Shown here: positions 25,863-34,679 of the stretch, one piece after another
Position numbering within the stretch: the stretch's first letter is position 1
Layout of the letters: each line of letters begins with the position of its first letter
NCBI RefSeq assembly: GCF_003601975.1
Contig: NZ_QZWZ01000020.1
Span: forward strand, 1 to 64,000
Length of the DNA: 64,000 nt
Direction: 5' to 3'
Source: Mesorhizobium waimense
GTDB taxonomy: Bacteria > Pseudomonadota > Alphaproteobacteria > Rhizobiales > Rhizobiaceae
Notes under the pieces: generated by a model
Databases searched by the model: none
Seen by the model: the letters and a program-made list of their open reading frames with translations, nothing else
What the model was told of the DNA's origin: nothing
Position numbers and translations under genes: made by a program

Positions 25863-26908
25863 GGCGATGACTTCCTTGCAGAGCCGACGGCCGGGTTTCC
25901 CGGCACGGTCGATTTCGAGGGAAACAGCCAGGCGATCGCGCCCGTCGCGATGGCCGAGCAGAAGATGAACAGGTGCAGTGCCAGCGCCGCCTGCAGGCCA
26001 CTCTTGATGGCAATGCCGGAATAGAGCAGCGCAGCCGCCGCTCCCGCCTCATAGGTGCCGAAGCCGGCGACGCCTTGCACTGGAAGAATGGCTGCGGCCT
26101 CGGCGCCGACGGCCCCGGGAAAGGCGGTCTGGAAAGACGTGCCCAGCAGCATGGCCAGCAGCCAACCCTGCACGGCAAGCTTCAGCGCCCAGTTGGCGAC
26201 CGTCCACCACCAGCCGTAGCGCGACCGTCCAGTCGCCTCGGTGAAAATGTCGCGCAGCATGCCGAGCTTCGCAACGATCCTGCCGCGTGCCGCCCAGTCA
26301 TGCGGCGCGCGCGCCCATCGCGGCAGATACCAGGCGGCCGCGATCAGCGCCGCGATCCCCGCCGCCCTCAGCGCGGGATTGAGGCCCGGCCACACCAGGC
26401 AGGCGAGCACGCCAACGACGAAGGCGTCCTGCAGCCTGAACCACAGCAGCGAGGCGCTGGCGCGCATGAGCGGTATGCCGAAGACCTGCCGCAACAGAAG
26501 TGGAAAGGCGGTCTCGCCGCCGCGGAAGGGCACCACGTTGATCATGGCATTGTGGATCAGAATGACGCGCAGGCAGGCGCCGAAACGGCCGTTCACCTCG
26601 TCGCGGAACTCGTCGCAGACGCGCAGCGCCCGCAGCACATAGGTGACGAACAGCGCCAGCGCGACAGCCGCGAATGCGCCGGGTGTGATACTGGCGAAGG
26701 CATCGCCGACCATCTTCCAGCGCGAGTCGCTGGCGAGCCAGGCCAGCAGCGCCAGCGTCACGACAATCGAGACTATTCTTTTCAACCAATTCTCCGCCGC
26801 TTGCGCGGGCCTATAGTGCTCGGCGGCGCCGGACCCATTGTTTTGCTGCACCCGTACCCCGCACTGCTCGTTTGTTGAGTGCGCGGGCAGATCCGCGGAA
26901 GCAACCAT
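25859..26908 (-). CDS. LPG_synthase_TM-family membrane protein
   Basis: A 349-residue integral membrane protein with about eight hydrophobic helices and a Ser/Gln-rich N-terminal tail. Segments such as NVVPFRGGETAFPLLLRQVFG and PVQGVAGFGTYEAGAAAALL fit the UPF0104/LPG_synthase_TM family (flippase-like part of MprF). No lysyltransferase domain is present, so aminoacylation is not expected. With the adjacent GT2 gene (ATGA overlap) it may move or present a lipid-linked sugar. Confidence 0.8.
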   Translation of the reverse strand: MVASADLPAHSTNEQCGVRVQQNNGSGAAEHYRPAQAAENWLKRIVSIVVTLALLAWLASDSRWKMVGDAFASITPGAFAAVALALFVTYVLRALRVCDEFRDEVNGRFGACLRVILIHNAMINVVPFRGGETAFPLLLRQVFGIPLMRASASLLWFRLQDAFVVGVLACLVWPGLNPALRAAGIAALIAAAWYLPRWARAPHDWAARGRIVAKLGMLRDIFTEATGRSRYGWWWTVANWALKLAVQGWLLAMLLGTSFQTAFPGAVGAEAAAILPVQGVAGFGTYEAGAAAALLYSGIAIKSGLQAALALHLFIFCSAIATGAIAWLFPSKSTVPGNPAVGSARKSSP

Positions 26909-27227
26909 GAGCCCCGACGTTTTCGGCCGCGTTGAAGTGTGGCGGTCTTATAGATCACCAGACTACGCGAATCCACCAACTTGGTCGTCGACGGATATGG
27001 GTCATGCCGACGGGGCGTCGACAGTATCGGCATGCACCGCAAATCCTTGATTTTGCAGTCTGTCACGAGAGTTCGCCACGTTCGCGACCGGCCTTCCCCG
27101 GAAAGGTTGACATCATTCTTCGCGCGGCGATTGATAGTGTGCAGGTAGTAACGGCAGTGCCTTGCATCCCCGGGCCCTTCCAGGAAATATTCGGCCAACC
27201 CCGCACCATTGAGAAGCGAATACCGAA
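26909..27227. other. Intergenic region, no gene recognised
   Basis: About 320 bp between the leftward flippase-like gene and the rightward DUF995 remnant; both promoters should lie here. No clear operator or hairpin was found. Confidence 0.45.
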
Positions 27228-27801
27228 ATGCGATCGCTCGCCATGACAACCAAAAGGGGATCTGGGGCGCAACCCCATCGCCGTGCCGCATCCCTTGCGC
27301 CCCTCCTGGCCATCTGCTGTCAGCTTGCGCTTCTCGGAACCGCGAATGCGGCCGCCAAAGGACAAGGTGCCTACGGAGGCAGATGCCTCGGCCACTGTTC
27401 CGTCCGCCTATGAGCTGCAAGTTCTTTGCCAGGACCGCACCTGGATCTGGAAGAACGGAGCGGCCTACTTCGCCAAGGACAACAGGCGTCTTCAGGCCTG
27501 GACGTTCGGACAGGACTCGGCGTCGGTCGCGGAAGGCAGGTGGTTGGTCACAAAGGACGGCAAGATGTGCATGGAAGCTGCCTTGGCGGTCCAAGGGCAC
27601 GCCGGCAAGCTTGGGCGCTCATGTTTTAGCAACCGTATCAACGGCGGCAACATCGAGCAGCGCAAGGATCGGGATGGGCCGTGGTACAGTTTCAAGCGGT
27701 CGCCGGAAGAACCCGATGACGAGTACAGGAAATTCGAGCAAGGCGACACCAGGGGCGCGCAGTTCGAAGAGACCCGCAAACTGGTCGAATCCAAGAGTTA
27801 G
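27228..27801 (+). pseudogene. DUF995-family exported protein, frameshifted
   Basis: The frame from ATG 27228 gives a signal peptide (LAPLLAICCQLALLGTANA) but stops at 27413. The DUF995-like body (YELQVLCQDRTWIWKNGAAYF, GRWLVTKDGKMCMEA, CFSNRIN, WYSFK) is in another frame that runs to 27801. A one-base change near 27360-27370 would join them into a normal exported protein of about 190 residues. DUF995 proteins are common in rhizobia and are sometimes linked to exopolysaccharide. Either a recent pseudogene or a consensus error. Confidence 0.65.
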
Positions 27802-27840
27802 CCCCCGGCTGGAACAAGGCATTGGATCAAGCTTGATAAA

Positions 27841-27881
27841 GGCTCGCTGAGACTAAAGCCCTCACTCCAGCTCAGCGAGCC
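27841..27881 (-). terminator. Stem-loop terminator of the uxs-galE unit
   Basis: GGCTCGCTGAG and CTCAGCGAGCC form an 11-bp perfect stem with a 19-nt loop. On the minus strand TTTATC follows. It lies at the end of the short frame after galE. Confidence 0.5.
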
Positions 27882-28014
27882 CACGCCCCGACAAGCTACA
27901 TACAGGGACGACAACCAGCCTTGCGGGCTGGCATTTCTGACCGGCGCATTTCATGTGCCATGCGGCCCATAGGGCCGTGGCAAGCACCGGGAAAAACCAT
28001 TGCAGTGACATCAT
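27862..28014 (-). CDS. Possible 50-residue membrane protein after galE
   Basis: A short frame whose ATG overlaps the galE stop (ATGA), a pattern used throughout this genome. The product MMSLQWFFPVLATALWAAW... has one hydrophobic helix, then MKCAGQKCQPARL with two Cys and a polar tail. It ends inside a terminator-like stem-loop. No family is recognised; it could be chance coding. Confidence 0.35.
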   Translation of the reverse strand: MMSLQWFFPVLATALWAAWHMKCAGQKCQPARLVVVPVCSLSGRGLAELE

Positions 28015-28997
28015 CGGACTGCCTCCAGCCCGAAGAAGGGCGCGGCCGTCCTGACGATCGTGTCGATGTCGGAAAGCTCCGGCACGAAGCCAAGATGTTC
28101 GCGTGCGTTGACCGGGTCGGCGTAGAGCTCGGCCGGGTCGCCCGGGCGCCTGGTCCTGTAGACGGCCGGGACCGATTTCGAGGTCATGCGGCTGACCGCC
28201 TGCAGGATCTCCTTGATCGACACGCCCCGGCCGGTGCCGAGATTGATCGACAGGTTTTCGCCGCCGGCCTCGAGATGCATTAGCGCCTTGAGATGCGCGC
28301 GGGCGAGATCGCTGACATGGATGTAGTCGCGCACGCAGGTGCCGTCCGACGTGTCGTAGTCGGTGCCGAAAACCTCGATCTCGTCGATCATCCCGGATGC
28401 GGCCATCAGCACCCGGGGAACGAGGTGGGTCTCGGGCGTGTGCCACTCGCCGAGTTCGCCGTCGGGATCGGCGCCGCAGGCGTTGAAATAGCGCAGGATT
28501 GCGTATTTCATCCCGTAGGCCGCCGCGTAATCGCCGATGATCTGCTCGCCCATCAGCTTGGTCCGGCCGTAGGGGCTGATCGGATTTTGCGACGATGTCT
28601 CGCGCACCGGCAATGCTTCGGGCACGCCGTAGGTTGCACAACTGCTCGAGAAGATGACGTTCTGGATGAAGCCCGCGCGCGCCGCGTCGAGCACGGCGAT
28701 GGTGCCGGCCACATTGGTCGAATAATATTCGGCCGGCTCGCGGACGGACTCGCCGACATAGGCGAGCGCCGCGAAGTGGATGATCGCCTTTGGCCGGTAG
28801 GTCGCGATCGCCAGCCGAAGCGCCTCGCCGTCGCGGATATCGCCGACGACGAGCGGCCCCCAGGCAACGGATTTCTCATTGCCACGGCTGAGATCGTCGT
28901 AGACCACGGGCAGGTAGCCGGCGGCCGATAGCAGCTTGCAGGTGTGGCTGCCGATGAAGCCGGCCCCACCGGTCACCAATATGGGGCGGCGTGTCAT
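28011..28997 (-). CDS. galE: UDP-glucose 4-epimerase
   Basis: A 328-residue extended SDR. The NAD site ILVTGGAGFIGSHT (residues 6-19), the FSSSCATYG Ser/Thr and the YGRTK catalytic pair (near residue 149) are present, with FNACGADPDGELGEWHTPETHLVP typical of bacterial GalE. It interconverts UDP-glucose and UDP-galactose for EPS/LPS. Its ATG overlaps the stop of the uxs gene upstream (28994-28997). Confidence 0.9.
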   Translation of the reverse strand: MTRRPILVTGGAGFIGSHTCKLLSAAGYLPVVYDDLSRGNEKSVAWGPLVVGDIRDGEALRLAIATYRPKAIIHFAALAYVGESVREPAEYYSTNVAGTIAVLDAARAGFIQNVIFSSSCATYGVPEALPVRETSSQNPISPYGRTKLMGEQIIGDYAAAYGMKYAILRYFNACGADPDGELGEWHTPETHLVPRVLMAASGMIDEIEVFGTDYDTSDGTCVRDYIHVSDLARAHLKALMHLEAGGENLSINLGTGRGVSIKEILQAVSRMTSKSVPAVYRTRRPGDPAELYADPVNAREHLGFVPELSDIDTIVRTAAPFFGLEAVR

Positions 28998-30034
28998 GAC
29001 ATTGCGGCCTCTTTGACAGGCCGGCTGCCGTAGAGCAGGGCGTCGAAATACTCCACCGTGTGCGCCAGGCCCTGGCTCAGGCTGATCTTCGGCTCCCAGC
29101 CGAGGTTCTGCCTGGCGAACGAAATGTCGGGCTTGCGTTGCCTGGGATCGTCGACCGGCAGCGGCCGGTGCACGATCCTCGAGCGGGAATTCGTGTAGTC
29201 GATGACCAGCCTGGCCAGCTCCATCACGGTGAATTCGACCGGATTGCCGAGATTGACCGGATGCGCTGGCGCATTGGGGGCATTCATCAGCCGGATGAAG
29301 CCTTCGATCAGGTCGTCCGCATAGCAGAACGAGCGCGTCTGCAGGCCGCTGCCGTAGACGGTCAGGTCCTCGCCCCGCAATGCCTGGACGATGAAATTCG
29401 ACACCACGCGGCCGTCATCGGGCTGCATGCGGCGGCCATAGGTGTTGAAGATGCGGGCGACGCGCACATCGATGCCATAGGTTCGCGAATAGTCGAAGAA
29501 CAAGGTTTCGGCTGAGCGCTTGCCTTCGTCGTAGCAGGATCGCGGGCCGTGCGTGTTGACGTTGCCGAAATAGCCCTCGGGCTGCGGATGCACCAGCGGG
29601 TCGCCATAGACCTCGGAGGTGGAAGCCTGGAATATCTTGGCGTTGTGCCGCCGGGCAAGTTCCAGGAGGTTCAGCGAGCCGAGCACGCTCGTCTTGAACG
29701 TGTGGATCGGGTCTGCCTGGTAGTGCGGCGGCGAAGCCGGGCAGGCGAGGTTGTAGATTTCGTCGACCGGGAGGTCGCGCGGCAATGGATCGATGATGTC
29801 ATGCTCGATGCACAGGAAGCCCGGATCGCGCTGCAGGACGTTGAGATTGTATCGCTTGCCGGTGTGGAAATTGTCCACCGCGATGACTTCGTAGCCATCG
29901 CGCAGCAGCCGCTCGCACAGATGCGAGCCTAGAAATCCTGCGCCTCCGGCGACCAGAGCGCGGCCGCGATTGAAACTACCGCCCCGCCGACCGGTTCCCA
30001 CACCGGGCTTCAGAACCTTGATCACTTTACTCAT
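28994..30034 (-). CDS. UDP-glucuronate decarboxylase (UDP-xylose synthase)
   Basis: A 346-residue extended SDR with an N-terminal basic stretch, then the NAD site VAGGAGFLGSHLCERLL (about residues 29-45). The run YNLACPASPPHYQADPIHT, the CYDEGKRSAE catalytic segment and ARIFNTYGRRM are diagnostic of UXS enzymes, which convert UDP-glucuronate to UDP-xylose. It precedes galE with overlapping ends, so UDP-xylose and UDP-galactose supply are co-expressed. UXS and the nearby lpsL-like enzyme share the substrate UDP-glucuronate. Confidence 0.9.
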   Translation of the reverse strand: MSKVIKVLKPGVGTGRRGGSFNRGRALVAGGAGFLGSHLCERLLRDGYEVIAVDNFHTGKRYNLNVLQRDPGFLCIEHDIIDPLPRDLPVDEIYNLACPASPPHYQADPIHTFKTSVLGSLNLLELARRHNAKIFQASTSEVYGDPLVHPQPEGYFGNVNTHGPRSCYDEGKRSAETLFFDYSRTYGIDVRVARIFNTYGRRMQPDDGRVVSNFIVQALRGEDLTVYGSGLQTRSFCYADDLIEGFIRLMNAPNAPAHPVNLGNPVEFTVMELARLVIDYTNSRSRIVHRPLPVDDPRQRKPDISFARQNLGWEPKISLSQGLAHTVEYFDALLYGSRPVKEAAMS

Positions 30035-31095
30035 GGCATCCCCCTTACGCGCTGCAAAACGCTACCCCGAGGCCGGGACAAAGCTTCGCCCGGCCACGTC
30101 CCAAAGAACGTGGCGAAAACCTCCGCTCGCGCGGAATCGCCATCAATGATGTGCGTAAATAGTCTGAGTTTACGGAGATCGTGCCGTACGGCTTATTGGC
30201 TGCCGCTCAGCATTCAATACCCCTGAATCGCGACCACGCGCCTGGTTGCCACCATCGCGGATTGCTCGCCCAAATTGCACACCCAACGCTTACAAAAATA
30301 TACCTGTGGACAACATAGTCAACTAAATTAGAGATTCGTTAACCGTATTCATTGGCGAGTGGTTAATCATGGGCGAGGTCGAGCGTCTCTCCCTCGGTGC
30401 AAGCATCGCATTGGCAGGGACCTGGAAGGCGGAAGTGGTTGGTGCTCATTTGCCAGGCCTGCAAAGCAGCGCCTGGAAATTCGCCAGGGGAAGTCAAGGT
30501 TTGGCAACTCCCGCGCATGGAAAAGTTTCCAGACACGCCCCCGGCGGCCCGCGATCTGCTTGGGTAATGATAAAATTTTAAATATTCTCGGCCGGGGTCT
30601 GGTTCTGGACCCGCAGGAAGCAGTGCGATTGCTGCCCGAAACCGCTCGGGCTGCAAATATGCGCGGCGGCTCCGAGGTAGCGGTTCATGCGCACTTTGGT
30701 GATCGGGCGGGCCACAGGTCTGGTTTGAATTTCGGGATATGGTTTCATGCTGACCAGAGCTGCGCTTCAGGTTTGAGATGAGTTGAAAGAAAACAATCCG
30801 CCTGACGTAAAGTATTGGCACCCAGGTATCGCCAGAAGGCTCCCCAGGGACGAGCGCTCTGTACAAAAATCCATTCACGCTATTGAAATTTGACCTGCAT
30901 TGGCGGCCTCTGTGCTGCCAATGAACTTCGCGCATCAAAAATCCCCTCATTCAATCACATGCGGGGCCATACCCCGATTCATTGGGCAGGCGCTGACACA
31001 TTCCATTATGCCGAGGTCGGTTATTCTAGCGATAGCCGTTTGATCGAAATGCAACGTTTACGCGACTGTTTGCACGACCCGGCCGTCACAAAAAA
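30035..31095. other. Long intergenic region without a recognised gene
   Basis: About 1.06 kb upstream of uxs. The 30120-30380 part is AT-rich and probably holds the uxs promoter. A 195-codon leftward frame and several smaller ones are open but their residue make-up does not look like protein, and none has a good ribosome site. It may contain a regulatory RNA or a decayed gene. Confidence 0.5.
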
Positions 31096-31128
31096 CAGGC
31101 ATGGCCCGTCGTTGGTGGGCCATGCCTG
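31096..31128 (-). terminator. Intrinsic terminator of the CMD-family gene
   Basis: A perfect 12-bp stem (CAGGCATGGCCC and complement) with a 9-nt loop. On the minus strand six T residues follow directly (AAAAAA at 31090-31095 on plus). It is 75 nt past the leftward stop. Confidence 0.85.
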
Positions 31129-31202
31129 ACGTCTCCTGGTGACAGCGATCTTTGCCGCTGGCGGGACTTATTCCCCCGCCCATTTCGTTTTGCCGGCGTG
31201 AC

Positions 31203-31682
31203 CTATTCCCCGCCCATTTCCTTTTTGAATGTGTCGAAATCGACCTGCATGCCGTTGAAGACCGTGCTCCAGTGGCGGGTCAGCGCGGCAACCGCCACGG
31301 CCTCCTGGATTTCCTCGTCAGTGGCGCCGGCGCGCTTGGCGTCCTGCGTGTCCGACCAGATGCAGTAGCTGCACGGGATCTGCGCCGCCACGGCGAGTGA
31401 GATCAGCGACTTGACCTTCGGCGGCAGCGCCGTCTTGTCGCTGAGCTGGAGGGCCTTGACCTCCGCCCACGCGCCGGGCAGACCGGCCTTCGGGAACTGC
31501 TTCACGAAGCTTGGCACGCCGCCCATGGTCGACTGGATGTCCTTGATGGCAGCGTCATAGTCGTCGGCCTGGGCAGGTGCGGCGGCCAGCGCCAGGGTGA
31601 GTGCGCAGGCGGCAGCAAGCACGGTTGCGGACGCATTGCGAAGGCAGGAATGCGCGGATGAAAGCTTGAGGTAGGCGGACAT
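31203..31682 (-). CDS. Exported carboxymuconolactone decarboxylase/AhpD-like protein
   Basis: A 159-residue protein with a signal peptide (cleavage near APAQADD) and a CMD/AhpD-like helical domain. The CxxC of the family is present as PCSYC, but the His that normally follows three residues after it is replaced (IWSD), so peroxidase activity is uncertain. GATDEEIQEAVAVAALTRHWS is the usual second signature. It is divergent from a TetR gene with two operator-like dyads between, so it is the likely target of that repressor. Confidence 0.8.
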   Translation of the reverse strand: MSAYLKLSSAHSCLRNASATVLAAACALTLALAAAPAQADDYDAAIKDIQSTMGGVPSFVKQFPKAGLPGAWAEVKALQLSDKTALPPKVKSLISLAVAAQIPCSYCIWSDTQDAKRAGATDEEIQEAVAVAALTRHWSTVFNGMQVDFDTFKKEMGGE

Positions 31683-31707
31683 GCTTTTCTCCTCTGGTGT
31701 TTGTTAG

Positions 31708-31722
31708 CCTTACGATGTAAGG
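31708..31722. promoter_or_regulatory. TetR operator, site 1
   Basis: CCTTACGATGTAAGG, 6-bp perfect arms with a 3-bp spacer, in the shared promoter of the CMD and TetR genes. It is a near copy of site 2, and the centres are 31 bp apart, about three helical turns. Confidence 0.7.
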
Positions 31723-31738
31723 TAATGTGGAAAATGAA

Positions 31739-31753
31739 CCTTACAGTGTAAGT
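31739..31753. promoter_or_regulatory. TetR operator, site 2
   Basis: CCTTACAGTGTAAGT, 5-bp perfect arms (CTTAC/GTAAG) around AGT, 14 nt before the TetR ATG at 31768. It would mediate autoregulation. Confidence 0.7.
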
Positions 31754-31767
31754 TGTCAAGCGGCGCC

Positions 31768-32427
31768 ATGGACTCATCGATCAAAAAAAAGCGACCACGC
31801 GGGCGGCTGTCCCGCGAGATGATCGAAGATGCGGCTTTCGAGGTGATCGAGAGGGAGGGCCTTGCCGGCTTTTCGATGCGCAAGCTGGCGGCAGAGCTCG
31901 GCTGCGAGGCTATGAGCATCTATCACCACTTTCCATCGCAGGCGCATCTGCACGAAGCGCTGGTCGACCGGCTGGTCGGTTCGCTCGAAATGCCCGACGC
32001 CGGTCTGCCGTGGCGGCAAAGGATGCGCATCGCCATGCACGACTTCCGCCGCATCGGCAGCGAGCATCCGGCCTTTGCGCCGTTCCTCGTCACCTACCGC
32101 ATGAATTCGCCGACTTGCCTTGCCTGGCTGAGTGGCATCCTCGGCCTGTTCGAGGCCGGAGGCTTCGGTCCCGAACTGAGCGCGCGGCTGTTCCGCACCG
32201 TTGGCTATTATCTGATGGGTGCGATCCTCGACGAGACATCGGGCTATGCCAAGGGCCCGTCGGCGGTCACCGCCGTCAGCGACGAGCAGCTTGCGCTGGA
32301 TTTCCCGAATGTTGCCGCCGCCGGGCGCTATTTCGGCGCCGCCGAATTCGACCGGACATTCGATCTCGGCCTCGATATGCTGCTCGACGAGATGGAGCGC
32401 GCCCTTGGCGGCGCCAATTCGAGGTAG
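31768..32427 (+). CDS. TetR-family regulator
   Basis: A 219-residue repressor. The N-terminal HTH reads EREGLAGFSMRKLAAELGCEAMSIYHHFPSQ; the C-terminal part fits TetR_C ligand-binding domains (FRTVGYYLMGAILDET). ATG 31768 is used; an in-frame TTG at 31753 would overlap operator 2. It is divergent from the CMD-family gene and likely represses both through the paired dyads. The inducer is unknown. Confidence 0.87.
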   Translation: MDSSIKKKRPRGRLSREMIEDAAFEVIEREGLAGFSMRKLAAELGCEAMSIYHHFPSQAHLHEALVDRLVGSLEMPDAGLPWRQRMRIAMHDFRRIGSEHPAFAPFLVTYRMNSPTCLAWLSGILGLFEAGGFGPELSARLFRTVGYYLMGAILDETSGYAKGPSAVTAVSDEQLALDFPNVAAAGRYFGAAEFDRTFDLGLDMLLDEMERALGGANSR

Positions 32428-32435
32428 CCGGGCGC

Positions 32436-33053
32436 ATGCGCTTTCTGTTTGCTCTGATCCTGCTCGCCGGAGCCGCCATCGGCGTCGCCTATCCCTGGGC
32501 GATGAGCAACTTCTCCGGCCATGAGATCGGCACCTGGCGGGTCTATGAGAAGGGCCGGTTCAGGCCGGTGACGGTACCACTAGCCGTCAGCGACGCGCCG
32601 GTCAGGGTGCTGGTGGACCTGACCGCAAGGGCCGAGCGCATCGTCTCTCAGCAGCGCACCGTGCTGACGCTGACCGCCGCAACCGGAGGCCACACGGCGC
32701 TCGCCTCGACGCTTCAGTTCAACCATGCCGACAATCCGCGCCAGCCCAGCCCGCAATCGCCCGACAAGATCTTTCGCGACGAGGCGGGCGTGATCGAGAC
32801 GGTCAGCCCCGGCGCCTATCTGTTCACCGTCGGCCTTGGCGATGCCGAGAACATTCCGATGCGCGCGGTCGACCTCGTGCTGCGCGCCGGCACCGGCGAG
32901 ATCGACAGCCGCGCGCGGCCGGTCGGCTTCTCGCTGATGGCGGCCGGGCTGATCGGGCTTGTGCTGGCGATGGTCTTTGGTCGCGGCGGCGGGCGGCCGG
33001 AAAACCCGAATTCGCAGCCGCCACCGCCGCGCTGGGGCAGGGGCTCGAAGTGA
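32436..33053 (+). CDS. Two-helix membrane protein of unknown function
   Basis: A 205-residue protein with an N-terminal signal anchor (FLFALILLAGAAIGVAYPW), a mostly beta extracytoplasmic region of about 130 residues and a C-terminal helix (FSLMAAGLIGLVLAMVF) followed by a Pro/Gly/Arg tail. No family is recognised. It starts 8 nt after the TetR stop and its stop overlaps the rlmJ start (GTGA), so it may be translated with both. Confidence 0.7.
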   Translation: MRFLFALILLAGAAIGVAYPWAMSNFSGHEIGTWRVYEKGRFRPVTVPLAVSDAPVRVLVDLTARAERIVSQQRTVLTLTAATGGHTALASTLQFNHADNPRQPSPQSPDKIFRDEAGVIETVSPGAYLFTVGLGDAENIPMRAVDLVLRAGTGEIDSRARPVGFSLMAAGLIGLVLAMVFGRGGGRPENPNSQPPPPRWGRGSK

Positions 33054-33913
33054 ACTACCGCCACGCCTATCACGCCGGTAACTTCGCCGATGTCGTCAAG
33101 CATGTCGTGCTGACGCGGCTGCTCGAATATCTCAAGCAGAAGGACAAGGCCTTCCGCGTCATCGACACCCATGCCGGCATTGGCCGCTACGATCTGTCGT
33201 CGGCCGAAGCCCAGAAGACCGGCGAATGGCAGGGCGGCATCGGTCGGCTGGTCGGCGTTAAGCTGGACGCCAAGGCGGCCGCACTTCTGGCGCCCTATCT
33301 GGAGGCGGTTCGCGCGCTCAACCCCGGCGGCCCAGATGGCGGGATAAAAAAATATCCGGGCTCGCCGCTGGTCGCCAGGCACCTGTTGCGCAAGCAGGAC
33401 CGGCTGACGGCGATCGAACTGCATCCCGACGATGCGAACCGGCTCAAGATGGTCTTCGCCGGCGATTTTCAGGCGAGGGTGATCGAACTCGACGGCTGGC
33501 TGGCGCTCGGCGCGCAATTGCCGCCGAAGGAAAAGCGCGGCCTGGTGCTGATCGACCCGCCGTTCGAAGAGGCGGGTGAGTTCGACCGCCTCGTCGACGG
33601 GCTGGTCAAGGCCCACAAGCGCTGGCCGGGCGGCATCTATGCGCTGTGGTACCCGATCAAGGACCGCAAGGCGGTCATCGCCTTCAGGAAGGCGCTCAAG
33701 CAGACAGGCATCCCGAAGCTGCTCGACATAGAATTCGAGATCAGGCCGGCCTCGGCCGAACCCAGCCTCGACGGCAGCGGCATGGTGGTGGTCAATCCGC
33801 CTTTCACGCTGGAAGGTGAATTGCGCCTGCTGCTGCCGGCCCTGCACAGATTGCTCGTGGTCGGGCGACCGGCGGGCTGGTCGCTGCGGTGGCTGGCGGG
33901 GGAGGCGGGGTAA
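33050..33913 (+). CDS. rlmJ: 23S rRNA (adenine-2030-N6)-methyltransferase
   Basis: A 287-residue RlmJ/YhiR-type methyltransferase. The N-terminal NYRHAYHAGNFADVVKH is diagnostic. The SAM-binding part includes DTHAGIGRYDL, and the catalytic DPPFE motif is in LVLIDPPFEEAGEF near residue 170. It methylates A2030 of 23S rRNA. The GTG start overlaps the previous stop. Confidence 0.92.
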   Translation: MNYRHAYHAGNFADVVKHVVLTRLLEYLKQKDKAFRVIDTHAGIGRYDLSSAEAQKTGEWQGGIGRLVGVKLDAKAAALLAPYLEAVRALNPGGPDGGIKKYPGSPLVARHLLRKQDRLTAIELHPDDANRLKMVFAGDFQARVIELDGWLALGAQLPPKEKRGLVLIDPPFEEAGEFDRLVDGLVKAHKRWPGGIYALWYPIKDRKAVIAFRKALKQTGIPKLLDIEFEIRPASAEPSLDGSGMVVVNPPFTLEGELRLLLPALHRLLVVGRPAGWSLRWLAGEAG

Positions 33914-34046
33914 CAGCGGCTTCCACCTTGCGAAGCCCACCTCTGGCGGATGGCGAGTTCGAAGCTGGAAACCATCATCATCGCAACCGCTTGACCGCTG
34001 ACCGGCGAATCCGCACAGTGCGCACAATCGACCTTGAGAGGCTGTC

Positions 34047-34499
34047 ATGACTCGCTTCGCCAAATCCGCCCTTGCCGCACTGATTTCGCTTTGCACGCCG
34101 CTCGCCACGTCGCTTGGCTTCACCCAGGCGGTGCATGCCGCCGATCTTTCCGTCTATTCCGACGAGGACAGTGGTGTGTGTGGCGAGGCCTGGGTGCTGA
34201 ACAAGATCACCAGCCGCTTTTCCTATCAAGTGCGCCACGTGCCGCATCTGCCGGATGTGGCCATCACCGATTTCCGCCGCATCCACCAGCACCGCTATCT
34301 GCCGGCCAGCGAACAATGGCCAATCGGCCGCCGCTATTGCGGCGCCACGGTCGCCCTGTCGGACGGCCGCGACCGCACCATCTGGTACCTGATCGAGGAG
34401 GGGCAAGGTTTCGCCTCGATTGGCGACAATGTCGAATTCTGCGTCGCGGGCTTCGACCGCTGGATGGTCTACAACGGCCGCTGCCGCGTCCTGCGCTGA
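34047..34499 (+). CDS. Small exported protein of unknown function
   Basis: A 150-residue protein with a signal peptide (cleavage near AVHAAD). The mature part has four Cys (CGEA, YCGA, FCVA, RCRV) that could form two disulfides and no recognised domain. GVCGEAWVLNKITSRFSYQVRHV looks conserved rather than random. It has its own promoter region after rlmJ. Confidence 0.65.
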   Translation: MTRFAKSALAALISLCTPLATSLGFTQAVHAADLSVYSDEDSGVCGEAWVLNKITSRFSYQVRHVPHLPDVAITDFRRIHQHRYLPASEQWPIGRRYCGATVALSDGRDRTIWYLIEEGQGFASIGDNVEFCVAGFDRWMVYNGRCRVLR

Positions 34500-34679
34500 A
34501 CGCAGCTTTCCGATCTAGGGCATTTTCGTTGCCTTGCGGCCAGATCGGCCGCAGCGCTTCGGTCTTGCATGTTGCCGGCAGCCGCCCTGTCGCGAAGATC
34601 CTGACTTTTCCTTCTATCGCCGGCAGGCAAATCAGCTAGTCTGAACGCCCGAGAGCAACAATCACTTTCCGGAGTTTTC

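Noticed and set aside
30363..30950. A 195-codon leftward frame in the long gap before uxs
   Set aside because: Residue composition is not protein-like, no ribosome site, no domain and no coupling to neighbours.
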